This document shows, in pieces, positions 9,850 through 18,741 of a stretch of DNA of 64,000 bases. The stretch is from Caballeronia sordidicola. GTDB taxonomy: Bacteria; Pseudomonadota; Gammaproteobacteria; Burkholderiales; Burkholderiaceae. The stretch covers positions 116,345 through 180,344 of the forward strand of contig NZ_JNFG01000013.1 of assembly GCF_000729995.1 (NCBI RefSeq). The letters are read 5' to 3'. The first letter of the stretch is position 1, and each line of letters begins with the position of its first letter. The notes beneath the pieces were generated by a model that made no database searches, was not told the DNA's origin, and saw only the letters and a program-made list of their open reading frames with translations. The translations under genes were made by a program, and so were the position numbers.

Positions 9850-10081
9850 GCACTCGAATCGGGCTCAGCACGACTGCGCGGAAATGGCCGATAACCGTCA
9901 GCCACCACTCGGGTATGTCGGGATTGTTGTCTTTTATCAAAGACATACGATGGCATTCCCAAGCCGCGAAGTGCGTCCCATAGGCCGTCCGATTGTTCAC
10001 CGGCCTGTAATTAAGGCGTCGAAAAGTGTACAATTGCGTTTTTCCCAATTTTCTGGCAGGGCCAGACCAACTGAGATATCA

Positions 10082-10294
10082 ATGACAAAAGTATTGTTGA
10101 AAGAGAACGAGCCTTTCGACGTCGCCATGCGCCGTTTTCGCCGCACCGTCGAACGTACCGGCCTGATTCAGGAACTGAAGTCGCGTATGGCTTTTGAAAA
10201 GCCGACCACCGAGCGCAAGCGCAAGAAAGCTGCTGCTGTTGCTCGCCTGCGCAAGCAGATCCGTCGCGCACAGTTGCCCAAGAAATTCTATTGA
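10082..10294 (+). CDS. rpsU: 30S ribosomal protein S21
   Basis: A 70-aa protein with the complete S21 sequence: [19 protein letters not shown] at the start and a basic [12 protein letters not shown] tail. S21 sits on the 30S platform and helps translation initiation. The gene stands alone rather than in an rpsU-dnaG-rpoD operon, as is common in this group. A likely -10 (TACAAT) is at 10029-10034. No terminator follows closely; the first good one is about 345 bp downstream, giving a possible long 3' transcript. Confidence 0.97.
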   Translation: MTKVLLKENEPFDVAMRRFRRTVERTGLIQELKSRMAFEKPTTERKRKKAAAVARLRKQIRRAQLPKKFY

Positions 10295-10638
10295 TGTTGT
10301 TGTACGTCTGAACGGCGGCTTGCCGGTCGACTCAGTTCGATCGAAGCGCCCTGGCCCGGCGGTCAATTTGTGGCTCGATCCGCAAATCAATCATGACTTA
10401 CTTCGCCCATCGAGGCGAACCCGGGCGAAGCTAAGGCCGCAGCTACATTGAGCACCCGCTTTGAGTACCGTCCAAGCGCACTTGCTGAATCGATCATGAC
10501 GGCTCGGCCGCATGAATAGATCGCGCGGAAATATAAAACGCGCGCTACGCTTAGCCGCGCTTCTTCCGTTGAACTGTTGATCAGTCTCAAGGGGTCGATA
10601 ACTGTATCGGCCTTGGCGCACGCATCCAGAGTTCGAAA

Positions 10639-10670
10639 GCCTGCACGATTTAATATCGTGCAGGCTTTTT
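10639..10670 (+). terminator. Rho-independent terminator downstream of rpsU
   Basis: An 11-bp perfect stem (GCCTGCACGAT / ATCGTGCAGGC) with a 5-nt loop, followed by TTTTT on the plus strand. Confidence 0.85.
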
Positions 10671-10720
10671 GCGCTTGAACATTATTCATCGACGCACTTT
10701 CCAACCATGCACGACCGTAA

Positions 10721-10755
10721 ACGCATAAAGCCCGGATAGTCCGGGCTTTATGCGT
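10721..10755. terminator. Terminator-like hairpin 3' of the initiator tRNA
   Basis: A 16-bp perfect inverted repeat (ACGCATAAAGCCCGGA and its complement) with a 3-nt loop, 8 bp beyond the tRNA 3' end. The U-tract is poor in either direction (GCGTTTACG on the minus strand), so efficiency is uncertain, but the position fits termination of the tRNA transcript. Confidence 0.65.
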
Positions 10756-10763
10756 TGAATCTC

Positions 10764-10840
<77 letters not shown>

Positions 10841-10846
10841 AAAAAG

Positions 10847-10875
10847 ATTATAGCGCTAAGGGTATGTCAGGTCAA
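10847..10875 (-). promoter_or_regulatory. Sigma-70 promoter of tRNA-fMet
   Basis: On the minus strand, TTGACC (10875-10870) and TATAAT (10852-10847) are separated by exactly 17 bp and end 6 bp before the tRNA 5' end. This is a near-consensus promoter. Confidence 0.8.
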
Positions 10876-10918
10876 ACCGAATCGAAGAATAATGATATCG
10901 ACTGTGAATGCGTTGATT

Positions 10919-11748
10919 TTATTGCAGCGATGCAGGCTTCGCCTGAGGGTACGGATCGGCCCCGCGACGTACCGCTTCCACACAGCGCCGATGTTCCCGC
11001 GACAAGCGGTTCAACAGCGGCAGCAGAATGATTGCCACGGCGGCCCCGCCTGCCGCGAGCCAGCCAATACTGTCGCGATACCCAACGCCACACCGCCCAC
11101 CGCGACCGCAACAAAGCGGCTCCACTTCATGGGTTCGTCGTCGGGAGCGGAGCCAATGCGCCCGACCGACCTCCGCATCACCATGAAGTTGATCAAGCCC
11201 AGCACCATGCCCGCAAAACACACGGCGAAGGCTACGTGCCAGCCCCAGTGATCCTTGATCCACGGCGTTGCGAGCATCGAAATGGTCGAGCCGATATTGA
11301 CTGACATGTAGTAGATGGTGAACGCGCTGTCGAGGCGTGCGTCATCGCCTTCGTAAATGCGGCGCACGAGATTCGCTGCGTTCGCCTTGAAGAGACCGTT
11401 GCCGACCACGATCACACCCAGCGCCGCGTACAGGTACCCCAATGAATCGAACGGAATGGAGAGCATCAGGTAACCCGATGCCAGAACGCACGCACCGAAG
11501 ATCATTGTGCGCCGCGCACCCAGCACCTTGTCGCCGATCCAGCCGCCTATTGCCGGCGCCGAGAACACGAGCGCGGTGAACGCGCCCCATGTGAGGTTCG
11601 CGTGGGAATCGGCGAAACCGAGCTTGTCGATCATGAACAGCACGAGTAATGCGGCCATGCCGTAATAGCCGAAACGCTCCCACATCTCGATGAGGAAAAC
11701 AGTCGTGAACGAGCGTGTCTGAGACACGCTGGACGGATGTGGAGTCAT
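10919..11748 (-). pseudogene. POT-family peptide:H+ symporter, internally deleted and frameshifted
   Basis: The first 215 or so residues read as a normal proton-dependent oligopeptide transporter: the IEMWERFGYYGMAALL helix, GGWIGDKVLGARR, and VGNGLFKANAANLV. Soon after KWSRFVAVAVGGVALGIATV the frame is lost and ends at 11011. A second frame, from about 11085 to 10919, reads SIGWLAAGGAAVAIILLPLLNR then LSREHRRC, which resembles the last helix and tail of the same family. Full proteins are about 500 aa, so roughly 200 residues are missing at a junction near 11062-11085. The remnant cannot make a working transporter. The original started at the ATG at 11748. A sequencing error could explain the frameshift but not the missing middle. 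Confidence 0.8.
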
Positions 11749-12171
11749 GGGTGGGTAATCTCGATAGAGGTTGAACGGCGCCCTCTGCGTCTGAATCGTT
11801 CGCGACCCATCCGCCAGCCAGGCGATGTGGGATAAAACGCAGTCGATTCATTAATACAGGAGTCCGATACATGGGAAGTCGCGATTATCCCAACACTTTT
11901 CCAAAATGTGTGTCAAATGCTTGCACATACAGCGTTCAGTTTTTTGAGACTAAGGCGGCGAATGAAAATTGGATGAAGCGCTGAAGGCTCTCGCGCTGTT
12001 ATTGTTTGATTAGCGTCAATTGTTCTTTGAATTGGACAGGTTTCTTATACTTTTTTAACCCTTCAATCATTTCGTATAACGATCTAATTGATCGATCCGG
12101 TACCGGCCCACGGCCTTTTTTAAAATTCGTGCTAACTTTGTGTCTTCAATTCATTCTCAGGTTGCATCGAC
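11749..12171. other. AT-rich divergent intergenic region
   Basis: About 420 bp between the decayed transporter (minus) and the SDR gene (plus), noticeably more AT-rich from about 11880 to 12130 than its surroundings. It presumably holds both promoters. I see no RNA gene or terminator. Confidence 0.45.
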
Positions 12172-12915
12172 ATGAACACTACCAAGGCGATTCTCACCGG
12201 CCACACACGCGGTCTCGGTGCGGCGCTGGCCGACCTCATGCTGTCACGCGGCATCGCCGTGCTGGGGGTATCACGCGGCGTATCGCACAATCGGAGCAAC
12301 ATGCCCGCTTCAGCGCTCTTGCAGGAAGTCGAACTCGATCTCGCGGATCCCGTCGCGCTCGGTGAATGGCTTGGGACTGAAACGCTCGCGCGTTTTGTCG
12401 ACGGCGCGCATACGGTCCTGCTGATCAACAATGCCGGCATGCTGCAGCCAGTGGGCGCAATTGAAGGGCAGGACGTGAACGCTATCGGGCGCTCGGTGAG
12501 CCTGAATGTTGCCGCGCCGTTGATGTTGTCGGCAGCAGTGGCAGCCGCAAGCCCGCAGGCGGCTGATCGGCGGATTGTGCATATCTCGAGCGGTGCGGCA
12601 CGCAACGCGTATGCCGGCTGGAGCATCTATTGCGCGACGAAGGCGGCGCTCGATCATCATGCGCGCGCGGTCGCGCTGGATAACAACCGGGCGTTGAGAA
12701 TTTGCAGCGTTGCACCGGGTGTTGTCGATACCGGCATGCAAGCCGAGATTCGCGGCACGGGTCTGGAACAGTTTCCGTTGCGGGAAAAATTCGATGAACT
12801 CAAACGCAGCGGCCAGCTTTCGACCCCAGCCGATGCCGCACGAAAAGTGCTCGACTACGCGTTGAGTGGCACGTTCGGTGACGCGCCCGCGGTGGACGTA
12901 CGCGACTTGTCGTGA
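12172..12915 (+). CDS. SDR-family NAD(P)-dependent oxidoreductase (sepiapterin-reductase-like)
   Basis: A 247-aa classical short-chain dehydrogenase. The cofactor motif TGHTRGLG is at 9-16, NNAG at 86-89, the catalytic Ser at about 139-140 (HISSG) and YCATK at about 153-157. The overall layout, with LSRGIAVLGVSRG and a late APGVVDTGMQAEIR, is that of the YueD/sepiapterin-reductase branch. The substrate is unknown. Its 3' end overlaps the oppositely oriented RNase-HI-like gene by 61 bp. Confidence 0.85.
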   Translation: MNTTKAILTGHTRGLGAALADLMLSRGIAVLGVSRGVSHNRSNMPASALLQEVELDLADPVALGEWLGTETLARFVDGAHTVLLINNAGMLQPVGAIEGQDVNAIGRSVSLNVAAPLMLSAAVAAASPQAADRRIVHISSGAARNAYAGWSIYCATKAALDHHARAVALDNNRALRICSVAPGVVDTGMQAEIRGTGLEQFPLREKFDELKRSGQLSTPADAARKVLDYALSGTFGDAPAVDVRDLS

Positions 12916-13592
12916 GCGTCTGCATGAGTGTCGCCGCGAACTGCTTGCTGGGAAAGCGCATCGGCGGCTGTGTTGCGGGCGCGGGGAATCCACTGGAGGC
13001 GAACATCGGCGAGTTGCGCGATCAGACCGCGCGCCTGCGCCGCGTAGGTGCTTAGCGCGGGCGCGCTGCCGGCTTCGTCGCCAAGCACGTCTTCAATGAC
13101 GACCTGACTGTCGCCATGAATCACAAGCTTGGCCGGGGCCGGCTTTCGTGATACCGCGGCTTCGAGCACCGCGATCAGCGCAAGATATTCTGCCTCGCAA
13201 CTGTCGCCATGACCGGCCCGCGCGCTGATTTTCACAACGTCGCCGTCCGGGCCCTCCAGCACACCGCCTATGCCAATCTTGCCAGGATTCGGATGCGCCG
13301 AGCCGTCGAACCAGGCATGCCAGGCGGCGGCATCACGGACAGCCGGCCGCACTCTTCTGGCCGCGCGCTCGGCGGCACGTTCTTGCTCACGACGATGGCG
13401 CGACTGTTCGGTCGCGGCCCTTTCCCGACGCCGCGCGCTCACGAGCTCCGTGAGCGTCTGCGTACCGGCGGATTTTTCCAGCGTCTGCGTCAAGGCGGCG
13501 TGAGCGGAGAGCGATGTGAGCTTCGACAACCGCCGGCTCATCGCACGCTCCTTCTTGTAGGCAATCAGGAATAGCTCTTCGAACTCGAACAT
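12855..13592 (-). CDS. RNase HI-like protein with N-terminal extension
   Basis: A 245-aa protein. The first 90 residues are helical and rich in Arg/Glu/Ala (ARRRERAATEQSRHRREQ), unlike bacterial RnhA. From about 92 an RNase HI fold follows: FDGSAHPNPG (D96), SCEAEYLALI (E135), IHGDSQVV (D161) and a final Asp in RNTAADALS, so the DEDD set looks complete. It may cut RNA in RNA:DNA hybrids; the extension could bind nucleic acid. I chose the ATG at 13592 (MFEFEELFL); ATG 13601 and TTG 13604 are alternatives. The 3' end is convergent with and overlaps the SDR gene. Confidence 0.82.
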   Translation of the reverse strand: MFEFEELFLIAYKKERAMSRRLSKLTSLSAHAALTQTLEKSAGTQTLTELVSARRRERAATEQSRHRREQERAAERAARRVRPAVRDAAAWHAWFDGSAHPNPGKIGIGGVLEGPDGDVVKISARAGHGDSCEAEYLALIAVLEAAVSRKPAPAKLVIHGDSQVVIEDVLGDEAGSAPALSTYAAQARGLIAQLADVRLQWIPRARNTAADALSQQAVRGDTHADAHDKSRTSTAGASPNVPLNA

Positions 13593-13701
13593 GCTGGGCA
13601 TCAAGGTGATCGAATGAGGTGATCGAATGCCGAGCTTAACAAGTTTTTGCAGCGGGTCGAAAATCGGAGGGCTGAGAACGTTGCCGGTTGATATGAAGCG
13701 C

Positions 13702-14943
13702 TTAGGGCGCTGGCGCGGCGATCACTACGCTGGCGTGTCGATGCTCCGAGCCTTGGGCGTCGCCTCGTCCAGTCAAGTCGCTCCCGCCCGTTGCCGAAAC
13801 AATCCGCGCTTCCACCACAACCTGCTGGTGCGCCGAGAGCGTATCGGCTGCGTTGATGGCAAGCGAGTCATCGAGAACGATCGTAGTGGGAAGTTGACCT
13901 GCGGCCAGATGACGCTCGGCGAGCAATGTGTTCGACGGGGCTGCAGCAACGACCGCGCTCGCTGGATTCAGCGAAGTTGGTGCGTCGCTCGCGCGTGCCG
14001 TCACGATCACCGCTGCATCGGAGGCGACGTGCGCGCCATCGGCCAGTCGAATATCCACGGTAACCGCGCTCACGCCCAGCGCCCCATCAATATTCTTACG
14101 CAGCTGGACGGCCTCGGGCGAATCCACCTTGAGCGTCGCAAGCAGCCGTCGCCAATACTCGATCGCGCGGGCATACCCCCGCGCTTCGAACGCCGCCGAC
14201 GCCGCCAGCGCAAGCGCCTTCGGATCAGCGGGATCGATGGCGAGCGCCGCCGCGATCTCCTCCGATGCTCGCCCGGCGAGTTGGCCATCGTCCGCGCTGG
14301 CGATGGCATCGGCGAAATCAGCTCGCAGCGATGCGTCGCGCGGCTCGAGCGCTACTGCTTTCGCGTAGGCTGCGACCGCGTCTGTTGGCCGCTCGAGGAC
14401 GGTGTACGAGCGTGCGAGCGTGGCCCAGGCGGCGGCATCGCGAGGATCCGGCGCATGGTCGCGCAGACGAAATGCGAGCCGCGAAACCATCATCTCGACC
14501 GACATCGACGACATGTCGTGCGAGACGCCCAACGAGACACCCAGCGACTCGTCCAGCGGGTTGTCCAGCTTAAGCGCCGCCGGTTCGCCGAGCTTCAGAT
14601 ACAGCAGGCACGCAGCGCTCGGGAAAAGCGCAATCAGCACGGCACAGGTTGCGGCGCGTGTAGCCGTACGCGGTGTGGACCGGCGTGCAAGCGAACGCGA
14701 ACCGGTGGCATCGGCAAGTACGCGCTGTTCTATATCGCTGCGCATGCTTGCATGTTGGTCTGGCGATAACGCGCCCGTGCGCAGATCCGCGTCGGCATCA
14801 GCCAATTCCCGCCGATACAGCGACACGCTCAGCGCTCGAGTCCTCGGTGCAGCGGCTACGCTTTCCCGCTGCATCAACGGCACGACTGCGCACAGGATGG
14901 CCGTTATCAGCATCACGGCTGCGATGATCCAGAAGGTGATCAT
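13702..14943 (-). CDS. ccmI: Cytochrome c maturation protein CcmI (CycH-like)
   Basis: A 413-aa inner-membrane apocytochrome chaperone that delivers the C-terminal helix of apocytochrome c to CcmF/CcmH. It starts with a membrane helix (TFWIIAAVMLITAILCAVV), has a cytoplasmic loop with SLYRRELADADADLRTGALS, a second helix near residue 105, then TPR-type repeats (WATLARSYTVLERPTDAVAAYAKA is split across the repeat) and a C-terminal domain. The ATG overlaps the ccmH stop (ATGA, 14940-14943). It is the last gene of the nap-ccm cluster. Confidence 0.92.
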   Translation of the reverse strand: MITFWIIAAVMLITAILCAVVPLMQRESVAAAPRTRALSVSLYRRELADADADLRTGALSPDQHASMRSDIEQRVLADATGSRSLARRSTPRTATRAATCAVLIALFPSAACLLYLKLGEPAALKLDNPLDESLGVSLGVSHDMSSMSVEMMVSRLAFRLRDHAPDPRDAAAWATLARSYTVLERPTDAVAAYAKAVALEPRDASLRADFADAIASADDGQLAGRASEEIAAALAIDPADPKALALAASAAFEARGYARAIEYWRRLLATLKVDSPEAVQLRKNIDGALGVSAVTVDIRLADGAHVASDAAVIVTARASDAPTSLNPASAVVAAAPSNTLLAERHLAAGQLPTTIVLDDSLAINAADTLSAHQQVVVEARIVSATGGSDLTGRGDAQGSEHRHASVVIAAPAP

Positions 14944-15521
14944 GTACGGTTGCCCAGCAGACGTCGGGCGCGTTGCTGCTGCAGGTCGGTGAGCTTTGGC
15001 GGCATCATCTTCCGGCGTTGCAAAACGATGCCGGCGAACACCCCGAGGCCAAGTGCGAGGAGCGCGAAAGGACCGAGCCAGAGGACCCACGTCAGCGTTT
15101 TGAACGGTGGATCGTAGAGAACGAAATCTCCGTAACGCGTCACCATGTAGTCGCGAATCTGCGCATCGGTTGCGCCCTGCTGGACTTGCTCGTGAATGAT
15201 CAAGCGCAGATCGGCGGCGAGATCGGCCGTGGAATCCGCGATGGTTTCGTTCTGGCATACAAGACAGCGAAAGCTCGATTCGAGGCGGCGCATGCGACCG
15301 GCGAGTTCTGGAGCGGCACTCGCATTTGCGGTTATTCCGGCGCTTGTGCTGGCATCGACCTGGCTTCGAACGTTGCTTTGAACCTGCGCTTCAACCGTAA
15401 CGTGAGCGGTTCCCTGAGCGCTGGAATCGGCATCGGCGATCATCACAACGCCGGATCTCGCGGCTGCGCCTGCCACACCAATCACCAACACGCAACACAA
15501 CCCGGGCACGATCCTATTCAT
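14940..15521 (-). CDS. ccmH: Cytochrome c maturation thiol-disulfide protein CcmH
   Basis: A 193-aa periplasmic protein with a signal-type N terminus (IVPGLCCVLVIGVAGAAA), an unusually long Ser/Thr/Ala linker to about residue 75, the CcmH redox motif FRCLVCQ, and a C-terminal membrane anchor (TWVLWLGPFALLALGLGVFA). CcmH reduces apocytochrome CxxCH cysteines with CcmG and forms the haem ligation complex with CcmF/CcmI. Its start overlaps the end of ccmG by 8 bp. Confidence 0.94.
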   Translation of the reverse strand: MNRIVPGLCCVLVIGVAGAAARSGVVMIADADSSAQGTAHVTVEAQVQSNVRSQVDASTSAGITANASAAPELAGRMRRLESSFRCLVCQNETIADSTADLAADLRLIIHEQVQQGATDAQIRDYMVTRYGDFVLYDPPFKTLTWVLWLGPFALLALGLGVFAGIVLQRRKMMPPKLTDLQQQRARRLLGNRT

Positions 15522-16053
15522 CGCTGCCCTCGCGTTGAAGGCTTCGCACGAGCGGCAGGATTTGCGTGTCGAGTGCGGCTTGCGTGAGCGGTCCCGAGCG
15601 TTTGAAGCGGATCACACCACGCCGGTCGACGATAAACGTTTCAGGCACGCCATACACGCCATAGTCGATACCCGTCTGCCCCGAGCGATCAATCATCGTT
15701 GCAATATACGGGTCGCCCGCCTGCTTGAGCCACTGTCGCGCGGCATCCGGCTCATCCTTGTAATCGAGCCCGTAGATCGGAACGATGTTCTTTCGTGCGA
15801 GCGCCACGAGCGCCGGCTGTTCATCGCGGCACGACTCGCACCACGACGCCCAAACGTTCATCACCCACACCTGGCCGCGCAACGCTTCGGGAGACAGGCG
15901 CCGGCCGGCGGCATCGAGACGCGGTAGGTCGAACGCGGGTGCTTGCTTGCCGATGAACGTCGACGGCAAGCGTCCCGGATCGTTCGATAACGACGCCGCC
16001 AACACCGCGCTCAAGCCCGCGAAGAAAATTAGCGGCAGCAGGAAGCGTTTCAT
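15514..16053 (-). CDS. ccmG: Periplasmic thioredoxin-like CcmG/DsbE
   Basis: A 179-aa membrane-tethered thioredoxin fold with an N-terminal helix (FLLPLIFFAGLSAVLAASL) and the active site WASWCESC; most CcmG proteins have Pro before the second Cys, here Ser. The GVYGVPETF cis-Pro segment is present. It passes electrons from CcdA/DsbD to CcmH during haem attachment. The ATG at 16053 overlaps the ccmF stop (ATGA). Confidence 0.94.
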   Translation of the reverse strand: MKRFLLPLIFFAGLSAVLAASLSNDPGRLPSTFIGKQAPAFDLPRLDAAGRRLSPEALRGQVWVMNVWASWCESCRDEQPALVALARKNIVPIYGLDYKDEPDAARQWLKQAGDPYIATMIDRSGQTGIDYGVYGVPETFIVDRRGVIRFKRSGPLTQAALDTQILPLVRSLQREGSDE

Positions 16054-18089
16054 GATCTCGTCTCCTTCACGTTCGCTACGTTCGCCGCTGCGATAGCCGC
16101 CTGAGTTCGAATACGCGCATGAACCGCACTCGATGCAACCTCCCGCCGCTCGCGCACGGCAAGCCGATACCGCCGGTCGCTTGCCGCCAACACGCCGCTG
16201 AACGCCATCAACAAACACCCCGCCCAGATCCAGTCGACGAATGGTTTGATCTGCACGCGCACGGTCCACGCGGTGTTGCTGTTTCCGGCTGCATCGCCGA
16301 GGGCGACGTAGAGATCGCGGAACACGCCGCGGTTGACGGCGGCTTCGGTCATCGTCGTTTTCTGCACGGTAAAGAAGCGCTTTTCCGGATGCATCACCGC
16401 AATCACGCGCCCTTCCCGGCTCACCACGATCTTCGCCCGCAGTGCGCGATAGTTCGGACCGTCAAGCGGTTTGGTGCCATCGAAGCGAAAGGTGTAGCCG
16501 CCGGCCTCGATCGATTGCCCGACATCCAGCCGTGCATCGCCTTCGGTTTCATAGCCTTTGACCAGCGTCACGCCGGCGATAAAAATCCCGATGCCGACGT
16601 GCGCAACCAGCATGCCGTAGAACCCGCGCGGCACATGGAAGAACCGCAGAACCCACGGCCCTCGCTGTTCCGCGATACGCCCGGCCAGCGCCGTGAGCAT
16701 GGTCGTCGCGCACCACACGGCCAGCAGCATGCCGAGCGCCACCATCGGTTTCCATCCGCCCGCGAGCCACGGCAACGCGATCGCCGACGCCACGCTGACC
16801 ACGACCGCCCAACTCAAACGCACGGCGATATCGGGCAGGCGCGCGGACTTCCACCTTGCAATCGGACCGATGCCCATGAGGAATACGGCGGGCGTCATCA
16901 ACGGCACGAATACCGCATCGAAATACGGCGCACCGACGGAAATTTTTCCGAGCCCGAGCACATCGAGCACGAGCGGATACAACGTGCCGAGGAATACCGA
17001 AGCGGCCGCGACCATCAGCAAGACGTTGTTCGATAGCAGCAACGACTCACGCGATATCGCGGCGAATCCCGGACCCAGCCCGATCTTCGGTGCCCGCCAT
17101 GCGAACAATATCAACGCGCCGCCGGTCACTATCGACAGGAACATGAGGATGAAAATGCCACGCGTGGGATCAGAGGCGAACGCGTGCACCGACGTAATGA
17201 CGCCCGAACGCACAAGGAACGTGCCGAGCAAGCTAAGCGAGAACGCGCAGATCGCGAGCAACACGGTCCACGCGCGAAAACTGCCGCGTTTATCAGTGAC
17301 GGCGAGCGAATGCATCAGCGCCGTACCAACGAGCCAGGGCATGAACGAGGCGTTCTCCACGGGGTCCCAGAACCACCATCCGCCCCAGCCGAGTTCGTAG
17401 TACGCCCAGCCGCTGCCGAGCATGATGCCCAGCGTCAGGAAGGTCCACGCGGCCGTGGTCCACGGGCGCGACCAGCGCGCCCAGGCGGCATCGAGCTCCC
17501 CTGACAACAACGCCGAGACAGCGAATGAGAACGCTACGGCGAAGCCGACATACCCCATGTACAGAATGGGTGGATGCGAGACCATGCCCGGGTCTTGCAG
17601 CAACGGGTTGAGATCGCGGCCATCCATCGCGGGCGGCAAAAGACGCGTGAACGGATTGGAAGTCCAGAGCATGAACGCCAGAAAACCCGCGTTGATCCAG
17701 CTCATCACGCCGAGCACGCGCGCGACCATGGGTCGCGGAAGCTGCTTGCTGAACACAGATACCGCCGCCATCCACCACGTGAGCAGCAAGGTCCAGAGCA
17801 ACAGCGACCCTTCATGGCCGCCCCAGACCGCGGCGAAGCGGTAGATGAGCGGCAGCATCGAATTGGAATTCGATGCGACATACGCCACTGAGAAATCGTT
17901 GCCTATGAACGAAACCGCGAGGCAAGCGAACGCCATCGTGACGAATCCGCATTGGGCACGTGCAAGCGCCCACGCGCTTCGGGTCCAGGCGGATATCCCG
18001 CGTGCCGCGCCGACAAGCGGCAACACGCCGGCCATGATCGCGAGGAGCAACGCCACGATCAACGCAAACTGACCGAGTTCCGGGATCAT
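16050..18089 (-). CDS. ccmF: Haem lyase subunit CcmF
   Basis: A 679-aa polytopic membrane protein, normal length for the family. It carries the tryptophan-rich WWD motif (WGGWWFWDPVENASFMPW) that holds haem, with flanking conserved histidines, and a large periplasmic domain near the C terminus. CcmF with CcmH and CcmI ligates haem from holo-CcmE to apocytochrome. It overlaps ccmE upstream and ccmG downstream by ATGA junctions. Confidence 0.96.
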   Translation of the reverse strand: MIPELGQFALIVALLLAIMAGVLPLVGAARGISAWTRSAWALARAQCGFVTMAFACLAVSFIGNDFSVAYVASNSNSMLPLIYRFAAVWGGHEGSLLLWTLLLTWWMAAVSVFSKQLPRPMVARVLGVMSWINAGFLAFMLWTSNPFTRLLPPAMDGRDLNPLLQDPGMVSHPPILYMGYVGFAVAFSFAVSALLSGELDAAWARWSRPWTTAAWTFLTLGIMLGSGWAYYELGWGGWWFWDPVENASFMPWLVGTALMHSLAVTDKRGSFRAWTVLLAICAFSLSLLGTFLVRSGVITSVHAFASDPTRGIFILMFLSIVTGGALILFAWRAPKIGLGPGFAAISRESLLLSNNVLLMVAAASVFLGTLYPLVLDVLGLGKISVGAPYFDAVFVPLMTPAVFLMGIGPIARWKSARLPDIAVRLSWAVVVSVASAIALPWLAGGWKPMVALGMLLAVWCATTMLTALAGRIAEQRGPWVLRFFHVPRGFYGMLVAHVGIGIFIAGVTLVKGYETEGDARLDVGQSIEAGGYTFRFDGTKPLDGPNYRALRAKIVVSREGRVIAVMHPEKRFFTVQKTTMTEAAVNRGVFRDLYVALGDAAGNSNTAWTVRVQIKPFVDWIWAGCLLMAFSGVLAASDRRYRLAVRERREVASSAVHARIRTQAAIAAANVANVKETRS

Positions 18090-18556
18090 CGGGTGACTCC
18101 TGCGGGAGCAAGTGCCTTATCCGATACCCGCATGGAGCGCGCGCGTTTGATGGCATCGGCGGCATCCGGCGGCATGTATTTTTCATCGTGTTTGGCCAGC
18201 ACCTGATCCGCCAGGAACACACCGTCCGGCAACAACCTGCCCTGAGCCACCACACCCTTGCCTTCGCGAAACAGATCAGGCAACGCCCCGCGGTAAAGCA
18301 CCGGAATCTCTCGAGCGGTGTCGGTGATCATGAACCGCACGGTCAGGCCACCGGCGTCGCGCTCGACCGAACCGCGCTCTACCAACCCGCCTACGCGCAA
18401 TCGCGCTGCGTGTTTCACGCTGCCCGAGGCGAGTTGCGAGGGCGTGACGAAGAACATCACGTTGGCGTTAAACGCATTCAACACGAGCGCGGCCGCGCCG
18501 CCGAGCGCCACAAGCCCGGCGGCGACACCGCACGCGCGCCGCGTGCGCCCTTTCAC
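18086..18556 (-). CDS. ccmE: Haem chaperone CcmE
   Basis: A 156-aa membrane-anchored OB-fold protein that binds haem covalently through a histidine and carries it to CcmF. The haem-binding segment LAKHDEKYMPP with the HxxxY motif is present. The start is GTG at 18556, overlapping the ccmD stop (GTGA); the basic KGRTRRACG and one N-terminal helix follow. An upstream ATG in frame would span ccmD and is rejected. Confidence 0.94.
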   Translation of the reverse strand: MKGRTRRACGVAAGLVALGGAAALVLNAFNANVMFFVTPSQLASGSVKHAARLRVGGLVERGSVERDAGGLTVRFMITDTAREIPVLYRGALPDLFREGKGVVAQGRLLPDGVFLADQVLAKHDEKYMPPDAADAIKRARSMRVSDKALAPAGVTR

Positions 18557-18741
18557 GGTTTCTCCGTCAATGTGCTTGTGCGCGTGTGCGTCTGGGCAAC
18601 ACGCCCGCGCCTGCGCTGCCGCCTGTTCGAACCGACAGTTATTGCGATCTCGATGGCGAGCACGAGGAAGGTAATGTCGAACGCGACCCACAGGTACCAG
18701 AGATCGCCATCGCCACCGGTCAAGCTGTTCATGATGTTCAT
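18553..18741 (-). CDS. ccmD: Haem exporter subunit CcmD
   Basis: A 62-aa single-pass membrane protein with the helix LWYLWVAFDITFLVLAIEIA and a very basic cytoplasmic tail (NRRQRRRGR). CcmD helps release holo-CcmE from the CcmABC complex. The ATG at 18741 shares one base with the ccmC stop (TGATG), and the end overlaps the ccmE GTG. Confidence 0.9.
   Translation of the reverse strand: MNIMNSLTGGDGDLWYLWVAFDITFLVLAIEIAITVGSNRRQRRRGRVAQTHTRTSTLTEKP

Larger units (their letters stand above)
10295..10763. other. Intergenic region with two strong hairpins; no convincing gene
   Basis: Holds the rpsU 3' region, a plus-strand terminator at 10639-10670 and a 16-bp-stem hairpin at 10721-10755. An open frame on the minus strand (10387-10704) has no recognisable domain and crosses the terminator, so I do not call it. 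The stretch before the first terminator could be a 3' UTR or a small RNA. Confidence 0.5.

Noticed and set aside
10387..10704. 105-codon minus-strand frame after rpsU
   Set aside because: No ribosome binding site or recognisable domain, and it runs through the plus-strand terminator hairpin.
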